Positions 8,637 through 16,612 of a DNA stretch of 64,000 nucleotides are shown here, in pieces (positions within the stretch are counted from its first letter, which is position 1; each line of letters opens with the position of its first letter). The DNA is from Streptomyces flaveolus (GTDB lineage Bacteria; Actinomycetota; Actinomycetes; Streptomycetales; Streptomycetaceae), in assembly GCF_014648815.1 (NCBI RefSeq), contig NZ_BMRV01000024.1, positions 1-64,000 on the forward strand. Direction: 5' to 3'. The notes beneath the pieces are model-generated. The model was not told where the DNA came from. It worked only from the letters and a program-made list of their open reading frames with translations, and searched no databases. The position numbers and the translations under genes were made by a program.

Positions 8637-9632
8637 TCAGCCGCGATGCCGGTGCAGAGCGACGTGAACGGTGTCGAGAGCCTGGACGAGGGCGGCGCGC
8701 GCGGCATCGGTGTCGCACAGCGGATCGAGCACCATGAAGTCGTGGATGGTGCCGTGGTAGCGCATGGAGACCACCGCCACGCCGGCAGCACGGAGCTTTG
8801 CCGCATAGGCTTCGCCCTCGTCTCGTACCACGTCAGCCTCGCCGGTGACCACAAGGGCCGGGGGGAGGCCGGTGAGCTGCTCCACGGTCGCTCGCAGCGG
8901 TGATGCGGTGGCCGCGCTCCGCTGCCGCACGTCGGGCAGGTACTGGTCCCAGAACCAACGCATGGTCTCGCGGCCGACGAAGTACCCCTCAGCGAACTCC
9001 TGGTACGACGGGGTGTCGAAGTCGGCGTCGGTGACCGGGCACAGCAGCACCTGCTGCAGCAGTCTCACGTCACCGCGCTCCTTGGCGAGCAAGGTGAGCG
9101 CCGCTACCAGGTTGCCGCCGGCCGAGTCGCCCACGGCGGCCATCCGGCTCCCGTCCAGACCGATCTCCCCGCCCCGCTCGCAGATCCACCTCGCGACCGC
9201 GTAGCACTGCTCGACGGCGACCGGGTACTTCGCCTCCGGCGGGCGGTGGTACTCGACGTGGACGACGGCGGCGTCCGAGCCGAGGGCGAAGGCACGCAAC
9301 AGGCGCTCGTGCGTGTGGGCATCGCCCAGGACCCAGCCCAACCCGTGCAGGAAGAGCACGACGGGGATGCTGCCGTCGCTGTCGGTGGGTCTGACCACCC
9401 GCACTCGTACGTGACCGGTCGGCCCTCCCGGCACCGTGAACCACTGTGCCGAAGTGGCTTGCTCGTCGAGAGGGTCGGAGACGCCCTGCCCCTGGAGACG
9501 GGCCAGGTCCAGTCTGGCCTGTTCCGGGTCCGGGGTGCGGGCCGAACGTGGGCAGGCGCACCTGTCCACGAACGCTCGGGTGGACGGGTCCAGGACCGTA
9601 CGAGGGTGGGGGGGAGTGGCGAAGTCGGTCAT
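8637..9632 (-). CDS. HSL-family alpha/beta hydrolase (esterase)
   Basis: A complete 331-residue carboxylesterase-like enzyme. The oxyanion motif at 96-100 is HGLGW where the family usually has HGGGW or HGGGF; the nucleophile is Ser170 in GDSAGG (168-173); the acid is Asp267 and the base His297 (TIHDF). There is no signal peptide, so it is cytoplasmic. It hydrolyses small esters; the natural substrate is unknown. It is a paralogue of the partial gene at 2-322. The AraC gene lies upstream on the same strand with a gap of about 135 bp and probably controls it. The Gly-to-Leu change in the oxyanion loop is worth noting. Confidence 0.9.
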   Translation of the reverse strand: MTDFATPPHPRTVLDPSTRAFVDRCACPRSARTPDPEQARLDLARLQGQGVSDPLDEQATSAQWFTVPGGPTGHVRVRVVRPTDSDGSIPVVLFLHGLGWVLGDAHTHERLLRAFALGSDAAVVHVEYHRPPEAKYPVAVEQCYAVARWICERGGEIGLDGSRMAAVGDSAGGNLVAALTLLAKERGDVRLLQQVLLCPVTDADFDTPSYQEFAEGYFVGRETMRWFWDQYLPDVRQRSAATASPLRATVEQLTGLPPALVVTGEADVVRDEGEAYAAKLRAAGVAVVSMRYHGTIHDFMVLDPLCDTDAARAALVQALDTVHVALHRHRG

Positions 9633-9767
9633 ACGGTCTCCAGCCGAGAAAGCCTAGCGGGATGAGGCGGAACGGTGGTGGGCGTACCGGGTGCCTGATC
9701 GGGAGAGGGGGAGTGGGGGTGCGGCTGCCGGTATCGGGTGGCGCCGACGCGGGCGCGGGGCAGGTGG

Positions 9768-10826
9768 TCAGCGCCCTGACGGCACCCTACTCGTAGGCTC
9801 CGGGCAGCCGGCCCCGGATGGCTCGGTCCTCGCGGACGGCGGCGTGTCGACCGGAAGTTGACCGCTGTGGCCCTGGGCGGTGTGTGCGCTGCGCCAGTCA
9901 CGAGGGGAGACACCGTACGCGGCGCGGAAGGTACGGCTGAAGTGGGCGGGATTGACGAATCCCCACCGCCGGGCCACCGAGGACACGGTGGGGGCTGTCC
10001 TGGCACGGCGGGCCAGTTCCCGGCTGCACTCCTCCAGGCGCCTCTGCTGGATGAGTCGGGCGACTGTGATGCCCTCACCTTCGAACAATCGGTGCAGATA
10101 CCGGATGGAGATGTGGAACGCCCGGGCGATGCTCTCCGGCGAGAGATCCGGGTCACCCAGGTTCCGGTCGACGTGTTTGCGGATCCGAAGCACGAATTGG
10201 CTGCGGGCGGTGTCCGGGGCGGTGTCGGCGGGATGGGCGCGTTCGGCGATCAACGTGGCGAACAGTTCCACGACGTTGCCGGCCAGCCGGTTGGCAACGG
10301 CCGCGGGGTAGCTGTCGGCCGTGGACGCGAGGGTGGCCAGGAACGGGAGCAGCACTGCGCCGACACCGTCCCGGGTGCCGATGGCATCGCCCGTCACCCG
10401 ACGGATGTCGCTGTCCGCTACCCCCAGCGTGTGGCGGGGCAGTTGGAAGACATGCGCGGCGAATCGCTGCGGATAGTCGAAGGAATACGGTCGTGTGGTG
10501 TCGTACATCACCAGGTCTCCTTCGCCCACCTCCGCCCTTCGGCCGTCCTGGACAAAGGTGGCCGTGCCGGATATCTGGATTCCGACGGCCACCAGTGCTT
10601 CGGGCGATCGGGTGATCAGTGCTGGAGTGCGGCTGACTCGCTCTGCATCGGCTTCCAGGGTGGAGACCTGGAGGTATCCGAGGCGGTGGGTGGCGATCCG
10701 ACCGTCGAACGGGCCGTCGTCCCGCGGGGCGACCGTCATCGGTACCAATGTCCTGCTCACCACGTCGTTCCAGTACGCGACCTTCTCCTGGTCCGGTACG
10801 GAAGCGGTAGTCAACACCATGCTCAA
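9768..10826 (-). CDS. AraC-family regulator with AraC-binding-like sensor domain
   Basis: A 352-residue regulator. The N-terminal half (about 20-190) resembles the AraC_binding_2-type cupin sensor, with VGEGDLVMYDTTRPYSFDYP. The C-terminal double HTH spans about 215-315 (LSPESIARAFHISIRYLHRLF and the RWGFVNPAHFSRTFRAAYGVSP helix). The last 35 residues are a low-complexity tail. Two starts are possible, ATG at 10826 and the internal ATG two codons later. Its position just upstream of the esterase on the same strand suggests it activates that gene in response to a small molecule. Confidence 0.9.
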   Translation of the reverse strand: MSMVLTTASVPDQEKVAYWNDVVSRTLVPMTVAPRDDGPFDGRIATHRLGYLQVSTLEADAERVSRTPALITRSPEALVAVGIQISGTATFVQDGRRAEVGEGDLVMYDTTRPYSFDYPQRFAAHVFQLPRHTLGVADSDIRRVTGDAIGTRDGVGAVLLPFLATLASTADSYPAAVANRLAGNVVELFATLIAERAHPADTAPDTARSQFVLRIRKHVDRNLGDPDLSPESIARAFHISIRYLHRLFEGEGITVARLIQQRRLEECSRELARRARTAPTVSSVARRWGFVNPAHFSRTFRAAYGVSPRDWRSAHTAQGHSGQLPVDTPPSARTEPSGAGCPEPTSRVPSGR

Positions 10827-11127
10827 GTTGCTCTCCGCTCAGGAAATGTCTGGAGGTTGCGAGGGACGGGAACAGGTTGGGACGGCTGCGTCTCTCCGGA
10901 AGACGGCGGCCGGTACCCGGCAGGGCCGGATGTGTCCTCGTACGGGCAGCGGCCTCGCTGGAGCGCAACCGTGCCGCTTCGGCGAGGCCCGGTTCCTACC
11001 CGCAAGGAACAGCCAAGCAGCGGTCGGCTGACGATCCCAGGCAGAACCACAGGCAGAAAGTGCGCGAGCGGGCCTTCGACGTGGCGATGGTGATCAGACG
11101 GGTGGCAGGGGTGAAGCGGGCTCGGTG

Positions 11128-11169
11128 ACGCTTCGGCGCCCTCACCACGTGGTGAGGGCGCCGAAGCGT
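11128..11169. terminator. Perfect 42-bp palindrome, probable terminator
   Basis: Bases 11128-11148 and 11149-11169 are exact reverse complements with no loop, so the RNA from either strand forms a very stable hairpin. It lies 46 bp beyond the stop of the haloperoxidase-type gene. The rest of the 388-bp stretch between 10826 and 11215 has no gene that I can support; it should also carry the AraC promoter. Confidence 0.75.
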
Positions 11170-11214
11170 AGCTGCAGGGGCCCGTGGCCCGCGGCCGGGA
11201 AGGCCGCGGTGGTG

Positions 11215-12051
11215 CTACTTCGCCAGGAAGGTCAGGAGGGCGGCGTTGACTTCCTCCGCGTGGGTCCACAGCAGGCCGTGCGGGGCGCCCTCGACCTCCA
11301 CGTAGTCGGCGGACGGGAGGGCCTTGTGGAAGGGCCGCGCGGTCCCGTCGGCCGACAGGATCCGGTCGGCCGTGCCGTGGAGGATCAGGGCCGGCACGTC
11401 GATGGCGGGTATGTCGGCCCGGAAGTCCGTGTACCAGGTCGAGGGTGCGGCGGCGGCGGCGAAGGCGCCGCCGCTCGCGGCGACGTTCCAGCTGTTGCGG
11501 ACCGCCTCCTCACTGATCCTGGTGCCCAGGTTTTCGTCCAGGTTGTAGAAGTCCTGGAAGAAGGCGGTGTAGTAGGCGAAGCGGTCCGCCTTCACGGCCG
11601 CGACCACGCCGTCGAAGAACTCCTGCGGAGCGACTCCCTCGGGGTTGTCCGCCGTCTTGAGCAGGCAGGGCTCCAGCGAGGCGAGGAAAGCGGCCTTTGC
11701 CACCCGGCCGGAGCCGTAGGTGGAGAGGTATCGGGCGACCTCCCCGGTACCCATCGAGAATCCGACCAGGACGGCGTCCCGCACGTCGAGGGTCTCCATG
11801 ACGGTGTTCAGGTCGGCCGCGAACGTGTCGTAGTCGTACCCGGTCGTCGGCCGGCTCGACCGACCGAAGCCGCGGCGGTCGTAGGTGATCACCCGGTAGC
11901 CGGCGTCGAGCAGAGCGGAAGTCTGCCGCTCCCAGGAGTGGCCGTCCAGCGGGAAGCCATGGATGAGGACCACGGTCTGTCCTGACCCATGGTCCTCGTA
12001 GTAGAGGTCGATGGTGGTCGAGTTCTGCTGACCCACGGTGATGTACGGCAA
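11215..12051 (-). CDS. Alpha/beta hydrolase of the non-heme haloperoxidase (perhydrolase) type
   Basis: A 278-residue enzyme with the full triad: Ser99 in GFSMG (97-101), Asp229 in HGTADR and His258 (GAPHGL). HGFPLDGHSW at 31-40 supplies the oxyanion loop. These enzymes are esterases that can also make peracids and so halogenate non-specifically in vitro; the in vivo role is often detoxification. I choose the TTG start at 12051 because homologues begin PYITVGQ and a purine-rich AAGGAA precedes it; a longer frame upstream has no family similarity. The gene ends at the 42-bp palindrome and has no co-directional neighbour. Confidence 0.9.
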   Translation of the reverse strand: MPYITVGQQNSTTIDLYYEDHGSGQTVVLIHGFPLDGHSWERQTSALLDAGYRVITYDRRGFGRSSRPTTGYDYDTFAADLNTVMETLDVRDAVLVGFSMGTGEVARYLSTYGSGRVAKAAFLASLEPCLLKTADNPEGVAPQEFFDGVVAAVKADRFAYYTAFFQDFYNLDENLGTRISEEAVRNSWNVAASGGAFAAAAAPSTWYTDFRADIPAIDVPALILHGTADRILSADGTARPFHKALPSADYVEVEGAPHGLLWTHAEEVNAALLTFLAK

Positions 12052-12368
12052 GGTCTGTTCCTTTTGTCCAGCGAGCGCGAAGGAGTGGCCCGGATCGGGC
12101 ACCACGCTAGGGCGCGCGGTCCGCACTCCTTTTGCCGTCGGACGCACCCCTCTTGCCCGGAAGTGCCCAGGCAGGCGGGATCGCGGATACACGCGAGGTG
12201 GCCGCGGGCGTGACTGGACGCATCACGACGGCGTCGGCGTCGCCCCGGCCGGCCGTCACCGAGAGCGTCACCATCGACCCTGAGCGACGGTGTCGCCTGC
12301 GCCCGGTGGTCAGGTGTTCTACGTGCGGGCGTAGTGGCGTTGCGCTTTCGCCCGGCACCGGCGGCGGG

Positions 12369-12545
12369 TGCCGTTCTCGGAGCCACGGGCAGTGCGTTTT
12401 CGCGGCGCCGGAGATCTTCTCCTTCGACGATGACGACTACCTCGTGTACGAGGCCGCCCCCCGCGACGCGCTGCTCGACCGGGCCGAGAAGGCCGCGGCC
12501 GTCTGCCCGGTCCGCGCTGTCACCCAGACGCAGGCCGTCGCATGA
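12369..12545 (+). pseudogene. Ferredoxin remnant (3Fe-4S type), N-terminus lost
   Basis: The frame ending at 12545 reads HGQCVFAAPEIFSFDDDDY and closes with AAAVCPVRAVTQ, the second and third cysteine regions of small 3Fe-4S ferredoxins that feed electrons to cytochrome P450s. The first cysteine is not in place: the usual CxxxxxC spacing is broken, and upstream the frame loses similarity and has no ribosome site. Its stop overlaps the ATG of the reductase remnant, the normal operon arrangement. No P450 gene is left nearby. Confidence 0.65.
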
Positions 12546-12945
12546 GAGGCCACGACCACCGCCAACTGGTGATCGTCGGAGCCTCGCTCGCCGGTCTGCG
12601 AGCGGCGCAGCCCCCGCGCGACCGTGGTTTCACCCGAGCCCTGACCATCGTGGGCGGCGAACCACGTCCGCCCTACGACCGGCCGCCGCTGTCCAAGCAG
12701 GTACTCACCTCCCCGGGCCGGCCGGCCGGGATCGAACTGTCCCTGCCCCAAGGGCTCGACGCCCGCTGGCGGCTCGGGCAGGCGGCGGTCGGCCTGGACG
12801 TCACGGCGCGGACCCTCACCCTGGCCGACGGCGCGCTGCTCCGGTACGACGGGCTCCTCATCGCCACCGGATCGGCCGCCCGCCCCACCCGCGCCCCCGG
12901 CCGGCGTGCTCACCCTGCGCACCTGGGACGACGCGCTCGGTGGGA
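12542..12945 (+). pseudogene. Ferredoxin reductase remnant, frameshifted and truncated
   Basis: The frame starts well with an FAD-binding Rossmann segment (QLVIVGASLAGLRAAQ), then RPPYDRPPLSKQVL and LLIATGSAARP, the pattern of NADH-dependent ferredoxin reductases. Around 12880-12900 the reading frame shifts: the next conserved block (PAGVLTLRTWDDAL) is in frame +3 from 12897. All similarity ends at about 12945, just before the stop of the opposite HAD gene, so some 270 C-terminal residues are missing. In GASLAGLRAAQPPRD the usual ETLR-like helix is altered too. The gene cannot make a working enzyme. Confidence 0.7.
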
Positions 12946-12962
12946 CGAGCCGGAACACGGAC

Positions 12963-13652
12963 CTAGGCATGGTCGAGTTGGCCGGCGAGGCCGGTCAGAT
13001 CGTCGGCGTGCAGGTCGAACCGGTCCGAGGGGGTGGGCGGGTCGCCGACGGGGCGGGCAATGTAGGCGGTGCGCAGGCCGAGGGCCTGTGCGCCGCGCAG
13101 GTCCCAGGCGTGGGCGGCGACCATCAGGAGCCGCTGCGGCGGTCGTCCGGAGACGGTGACGGCCAGCTGGTAGACCGCGGGGTCGGGCTTGTAGGTCCGG
13201 GCGTCTTCGGCGGACAGGGCCTGGTGCCAGCGCAGTCCGGCGTGGGCGTTGAGTTCCAGCAGCGCTGTCCGGCTCGCGTTGGAGAGTCCGATCAGCGGGA
13301 ACCGTTCGGCGAGTCGGGCGAGCCCTGCCACCGTGTCGGGCCACGGCGGGAGCCTGCGGCCTGCCCGGGCCAGCGCGGCTACGGCGGTCGGGTCGTCGAC
13401 CCCGGCGGCATCGGCGACGAGCCGGGCGGCTTCCAGGTCGAGGACGTCGCTGGTGAGGTAGGGCCGGACGCCGTCGAGGATGCGCCGTTGCTCGCGGTCG
13501 ATGTGCTGCTGCCACAGCGACACCAGCTGCTCGACCCTGGGATCGCCGAGCGCTGGATCGAGTTCTCGAATGCCGGCGCGGATGCCTGCGGGTTCGTCGA
13601 CGAGCGTGCCGAGCACGTCGAACACGATGGCGTCGATCTCTGGCTCTGACAT
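12963..13652 (-). CDS. Haloacid dehalogenase type II (HAD superfamily)
   Basis: A 229-residue hydrolase. Motif I is VFDVLGTL with the nucleophile aspartate near residue 10, motif II is LIGLSNASRT, motif III is the lysine in TYKPDPAVYQLA, and motif IV is VAAHAWDLRGAQ. This set matches L-2-haloacid dehalogenases, which replace the halogen of short 2-haloacids with hydroxyl. Substrate assignment is by family only. The start at 13652 has AGGAGA eight bases upstream; a longer frame to 13826 is arginine-rich and not family-like. It lies between the broken ferredoxin-reductase gene and a broken MarR gene, so it may have arrived with the rearrangement. Confidence 0.88.
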   Translation of the reverse strand: MSEPEIDAIVFDVLGTLVDEPAGIRAGIRELDPALGDPRVEQLVSLWQQHIDREQRRILDGVRPYLTSDVLDLEAARLVADAAGVDDPTAVAALARAGRRLPPWPDTVAGLARLAERFPLIGLSNASRTALLELNAHAGLRWHQALSAEDARTYKPDPAVYQLAVTVSGRPPQRLLMVAAHAWDLRGAQALGLRTAYIARPVGDPPTPSDRFDLHADDLTGLAGQLDHA

Positions 13653-13860
13653 GAGAGAGGTCTCCTGGGCGAAGCAGGGGCTCGGGAGTGACTGTCGGCC
13701 GAACGCGGCGGAAAGCCGGCCAGGCCCTGGCGCTCGGGGGCGGCGGTTGCGCGGGGGCTCATGTCGTCGCGTACGCGCAGGCCGGTGCCGCCGCCGGGGC
13801 CTGCCGCGGTGTGTGGGCGTGGGCAACAGGCCGGTCCCGGGGAGTCACGTCCACGTGTGC

Positions 13861-14146
13861 CTAGTCGGGGAGATTGCCGTCGCCACCCAGATTGGCGACC
13901 ATGCGACGCAGAACGTTGATCGTGGTCACGAAGTCGGCCGAGTCAATGCCTTCGTGCACCTGCTGATGCACCCGCAAGTTGCGTTCCCTGGCCCGAAGGC
14001 GCCCGTTCTCTCCCGCCTCGGTCAACGCCCACGGCCAACTGCTCACGGAGGGCTCCGACCACCAGCCGGCACGTCACGCCGGTCCATGCTCCGATGGGCT
14101 GAGCAGCCAACTCCTCCTGCGAGTACTCCCTGAGCGTCACGCTCAC
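13861..14146 (-). pseudogene. MarR-family regulator remnant with internal deletion
   Basis: From a GTG at 14146 with an AGGAGGGG ribosome site, the frame reads SVTLREYSQEELAAQPIGAW and on to ALREQLA, the start of a MarR-type protein. About 40 codons later in the normal family comes ALTEAGENGRLRARERNL and a C-terminus with VLRRMVANLGGDGNLPD; here that part lies in another frame and follows almost at once. The winged HTH has been deleted and the frame broken, so no functional repressor can be made. Its promoter (14179-14209) looks intact. Confidence 0.7.
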
Positions 14147-14178
14147 GTGCCCCTCCTCGTGATCAACGGATGGTGAAC

Positions 14179-14209
14179 ACCGTAGAATCTCAAGTCGAGT
14201 TGAGGTCAA
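14179..14209 (-). promoter_or_regulatory. SoxR/MerR-type promoter with dyad operator
   Basis: On the minus strand, TTGACC (14209-14204) is followed after exactly 19 bp by TACGGT (14184-14179). The long spacer holds the dyad CTCAA-N6-TTGAG (14189-14204). An over-long spacer with CTCAAG-like arms is the hallmark of promoters remodelled by MerR-family activators, and the half-sites resemble SoxR sites. It points at the MarR remnant 33 bp downstream. Confidence 0.6.
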
Positions 14210-14252
14210 GGCGGTTCCCCTGGGGGGCGTCCCGCCGGCCCTGCTTGCGCCG

Positions 14253-14927
14253 TCAGCGGCGGGTGGCGCGCTCCCAGGCTTCACGGACTCCGATGGGAAT
14301 CCGTCCTCGCGGCGGCACCGGGTAGCCGTGGGCGCGCGCCCAGGAGCGGATCGCTGCCGTGTCGACGGGCCGGGTGGCGGCGGGGCGTGCTGGTCCGGCG
14401 AGGGCGGGGCGTGAGGGCGTGAAGCGGGCCGGGGTGTCGAGGAGGCTCGGCGGGAACTGCGGAACGCGGGTCTGTCCGGTGAGGACGCCGGTGAGGAAGG
14501 CCGTGAGGGTTCCGTCGTAGGTGTACCAGCGGGGGCCGCGGGCTTCGTTGACCGCGATGCGCCAGCGGTCGGGATCGGTGGCGGGGTCGGTGATCCAGAA
14601 GAGGTACTCGCCGTTGTCGGTGGCCCCGCAGGCGAAGAGCGTGTCCGGATCGTGTGGGACGGGATGGGTGTGCTGGACGTGGTCCTTGCGCAGCTGGGTG
14701 CGGATCCGCCCGGGCATGGGGCCGGTGAGGTTGACGAACTCGGTCACGCCGTGGGGATGGAAGGGGCTGAGGTAGTCGTTGAAGGAGCCGGGTCCGTACC
14801 GGTCGGCGAGCTGCTTGTAGTCCCGCGGCAGCGGCATGCCGAGGCCGGCTTCGACCGTGCCCCAGCGGATGCCCAGGGCCTGCCCGGGCGGGGTGCACAG
14901 CTGGGTGAGGGCGGTGAGATCAGTCAT
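14253..14927 (-). CDS. SMI1/KNR4-type protein fused to an Lsr2-like DNA-binding tail
   Basis: This 224-residue protein has an N-terminal SMI1/KNR4-like (SUKH) region: a start like MPLPRDYKQLADRYGPGSFN and later GEYLFWITDPATDPDRW. A proline-rich linker (about 160-185) leads to a C-terminal module, AIRSWARAHGYPVPPRGRIP, that matches the Lsr2 C-terminal domain; the RGR at about 207-209 is its minor-groove hook. SUKH proteins are usually toxin-immunity proteins; the Lsr2 tail binds AT-rich DNA. The combination suggests a DNA-bound sensor or nucleoid protein. The start at 14927 has GAGGAAG upstream. No toxin gene is adjacent. Confidence 0.8.
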   Translation of the reverse strand: MTDLTALTQLCTPPGQALGIRWGTVEAGLGMPLPRDYKQLADRYGPGSFNDYLSPFHPHGVTEFVNLTGPMPGRIRTQLRKDHVQHTHPVPHDPDTLFACGATDNGEYLFWITDPATDPDRWRIAVNEARGPRWYTYDGTLTAFLTGVLTGQTRVPQFPPSLLDTPARFTPSRPALAGPARPAATRPVDTAAIRSWARAHGYPVPPRGRIPIGVREAWERATRR

Positions 14928-15199
14928 GGGCTTCCTCGGGCGGTGTCGATCTCGAACGCTGTCACCGGCGCTGTGCCGGTGACCGGGTGTCTCTGTGACG
15001 CATGCTGCCTGACGTCCGGTCGGGCGCGAAGCACACGGGGCTGCGGACACGATGTGCACGGGAGTGCGACAGCGTATATAGTTGATCTTGTGAGGCGGGT
15101 CGCTGCGGCGACAGCCCGCTGTGCGTTGGTCGTCCAAGGAAAGACGCCCCGCTTCCTGCGGGGAAATGCAGGTGCAAGGCCTGCCCAGCGCTCCACCCG

Positions 15200-15228
15200 G
15201 TCCCGCCCCCGCAACCTGGGGGCGGGAC
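15200..15228. terminator. Strong GC hairpin, terminator-like
   Basis: An 11-bp perfect stem (GTCCCGCCCCC at 15200-15210 with 15218-15228) and a 7-nt loop, followed by TTCTTC on the plus strand. A weaker hairpin with arms CCCCGC and GCGGGG lies at 15147-15163. No intact gene ends here, so it may have belonged to one that is gone. Confidence 0.55.
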
Positions 15229-15384
15229 TTCTTCACATCCAGGGTCAGGCGAGGATCGAGACCCCAGCAGCGCTGCACGGGGCGCTTCACGCGGCCTTGG
15301 CCAAGGCGGACCCTTCGCCGGGCGCGTGCCGGCCAGGTGTCGCGGAGCTGGTGACGGGCGCCGGGGAGTCGTGGCGCGGCCACA

Positions 15385-15657
15385 GGAGGAGGGCGCGCCG
15401 ACCGCTCCCGCCCCGGCGAGGACCGCGACGACGGACCAGGCGAGGGTGAGGCCGGCGCGCAGGTGGAACGCACCGGTGAGGAGGTTGAGCGCGACGACGC
15501 CGACGGCGCCGACGGCGTCGGCGATCGCGGGGTCGGCCGAGGTGCCGGCGCGGGCTCGCTCGATCTCCGCGACCATGTCACCGACCTGGCCATGGCGGGA
15601 GACGAGGTCGGCGAGGAGATCGCGCGAGGCGCCGACCGCCGTGTCTGGATCCGCCCA
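15385..15657 (-). pseudogene. Coding-like membrane-protein fragment, unidentified
   Basis: One minus-strand frame has normal protein character rather than the Arg/Pro/Ser bias of antisense reading. It includes DLLADLVSRHGQVGDMVAEI, an Asp/Glu-rich stretch, and VGVVALNLLTGAFHLRAG followed by a hydrophobic LTLAWSVVAVLAG, suggesting a soluble helix and one or two membrane helices. No start codon with a ribosome site fits; the upstream part may lie in another frame. I do not recognise the family and consider it a remnant. Confidence 0.35.
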
Positions 15658-15759
15658 CGGCGTCGTGATCGAACAGCAACAATCCGGTGGGGAGTGTGCC
15701 GGACTTCGCAGGGCATACGAGGGGGGTAATCGGCGGTGCTTCGGAAGTGAGGCGGCTTC

Positions 15760-16236
15760 ATGGTCCCTGCTGCGCAACATGAGGACCGGAAGGCCTCCAG
15801 CGACCCTCGGACAGCGGTCTCCGCCGTGTTCGAGGGCAGTGCCGAGATCGGTGAGGCCCGCCGTACGGCCCGCGACTTCCTCACCTCGGTGCAGGCCGAG
15901 TACGGACTGCCGGTGTCGGCCCGGGCCATGGGCATGGTGCAGCTCGTGGTGAGCGAGCTGGTGACCAATGCCCGCAAGTACGCCCCCGGTCCGTGTCTGC
16001 TGGACCTGGAAGTCAGCAGAGGGACCGTCCAGGTGAGCGTGTGGGACGGCAGCCCGACACTGCCGTCGGTGCTGGCAGCCGACCCGGGCCGGGTCGGTCA
16101 GCACGGTCTGGAGATCGTGATGGCGGTGTGCCAGACCTTCTGTGTCCGCCGGGAGCCGGTGGGCAAGCGGATCATCGCCACCGTCCAGCTCGCCGACGAC
16201 CCCGGCGGCGACGTCGCCGGCCGCCAGGCCGTGTGA
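15760..16236 (+). CDS. Anti-sigma-type ATP-binding protein (HATPase_c)
   Basis: A 158-residue single-domain GHKL ATPase of the RsbW/SpoIIAB-like group that is expanded in Streptomyces. The N box is ELVTNARKY at 66-74 (Asn70 binds Mg-ATP), the G1-like segment is VWDGSPTLP (Asp96) and HGLEIV at 115-120 forms the ATP lid. Such proteins bind and inactivate sigma or anti-anti-sigma partners in the cytoplasm. No partner gene is adjacent; the SpoIIE phosphatase at 39547 is the only component of that kind in the window. The start ATG lies close after a GAAGTGAGG-like site. Confidence 0.88.
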   Translation: MVPAAQHEDRKASSDPRTAVSAVFEGSAEIGEARRTARDFLTSVQAEYGLPVSARAMGMVQLVVSELVTNARKYAPGPCLLDLEVSRGTVQVSVWDGSPTLPSVLAADPGRVGQHGLEIVMAVCQTFCVRREPVGKRIIATVQLADDPGGDVAGRQAV

Positions 16237-16514
16237 ACGCGGGTCCCCTCCCTCGAGGCCGTCTTGACCGGCGGTGATGCTGCCGGTCGGGGCTGGTCGT
16301 CCATCAGCCTCGCCCCACACCGCAGGCGTCCATGTCGTCGACGGCGACCCTCTGGGCGACTACAGCGTCCTCACACGCCCACAGGGGCCCTCATGTCATC
16401 GGAGGCGGCACCGCCATCCGGCCTGGTGCCGACGGCCTGGACCGCTGTCGGCGCGCTCCTGCGGGGCGGGGACTGACCTCCTCCGTCCGGGCCGCGGCCC
16501 CGGCGGGCTTGCCC

Positions 16515-16529
16515 TTGACCCGCGGGTCA
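16515..16529 (+). promoter_or_regulatory. Palindromic operator overlapping a -35 element, ahead of the MDR gene
   Basis: TTGACC (16515-16520) forms part of the perfect palindrome TGACCCGCGGGTCA (16516-16529), followed by GGGATTAGCGT. The arrangement resembles an operator for the MerR-type gene at 17707. The rest of the 376 bp between 16236 and 16613 shows no gene. Confidence 0.45.
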
Positions 16530-16612
16530 GGGATTAGCGTCGGTGCGCTGTTCCGCCCGGTGCCCGGCCGTTCACCCGGCCGGCCCGTACGCCCACGCCC
16601 AGGAGGCCGCCC

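Larger units (their letters stand above)
14928..15759. other. 830-bp stretch without an intact gene
   Basis: Contents: an AT-rich GTATATAGTTGATC near 15074-15087 that looks like a promoter but precedes nothing; two hairpins (15147-15163 and 15200-15228); and on the minus strand, about 15385-15657, a coding-like fragment listed separately. I see no terminal inverted repeats or transposase motif that would make this an insertion sequence. Confidence 0.45.

Noticed and set aside
15074..15087. GTATATAGTTGATC as a functional promoter
   Set aside because: Composition fits, but no gene or structured RNA follows that I can support.
14940..15660. An IS200/IS605-type or other insertion element
   Set aside because: Hairpins are present, but no transposase motif, terminal repeat or target duplication is seen.
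14253..15977. A longer version of the SMI1-Lsr2 gene reaching 15977
   Set aside because: The extra N-terminus is Ser/Arg/Pro-rich, partly antisense to the HATPase gene, and the GAGGAAG site supports 14927.
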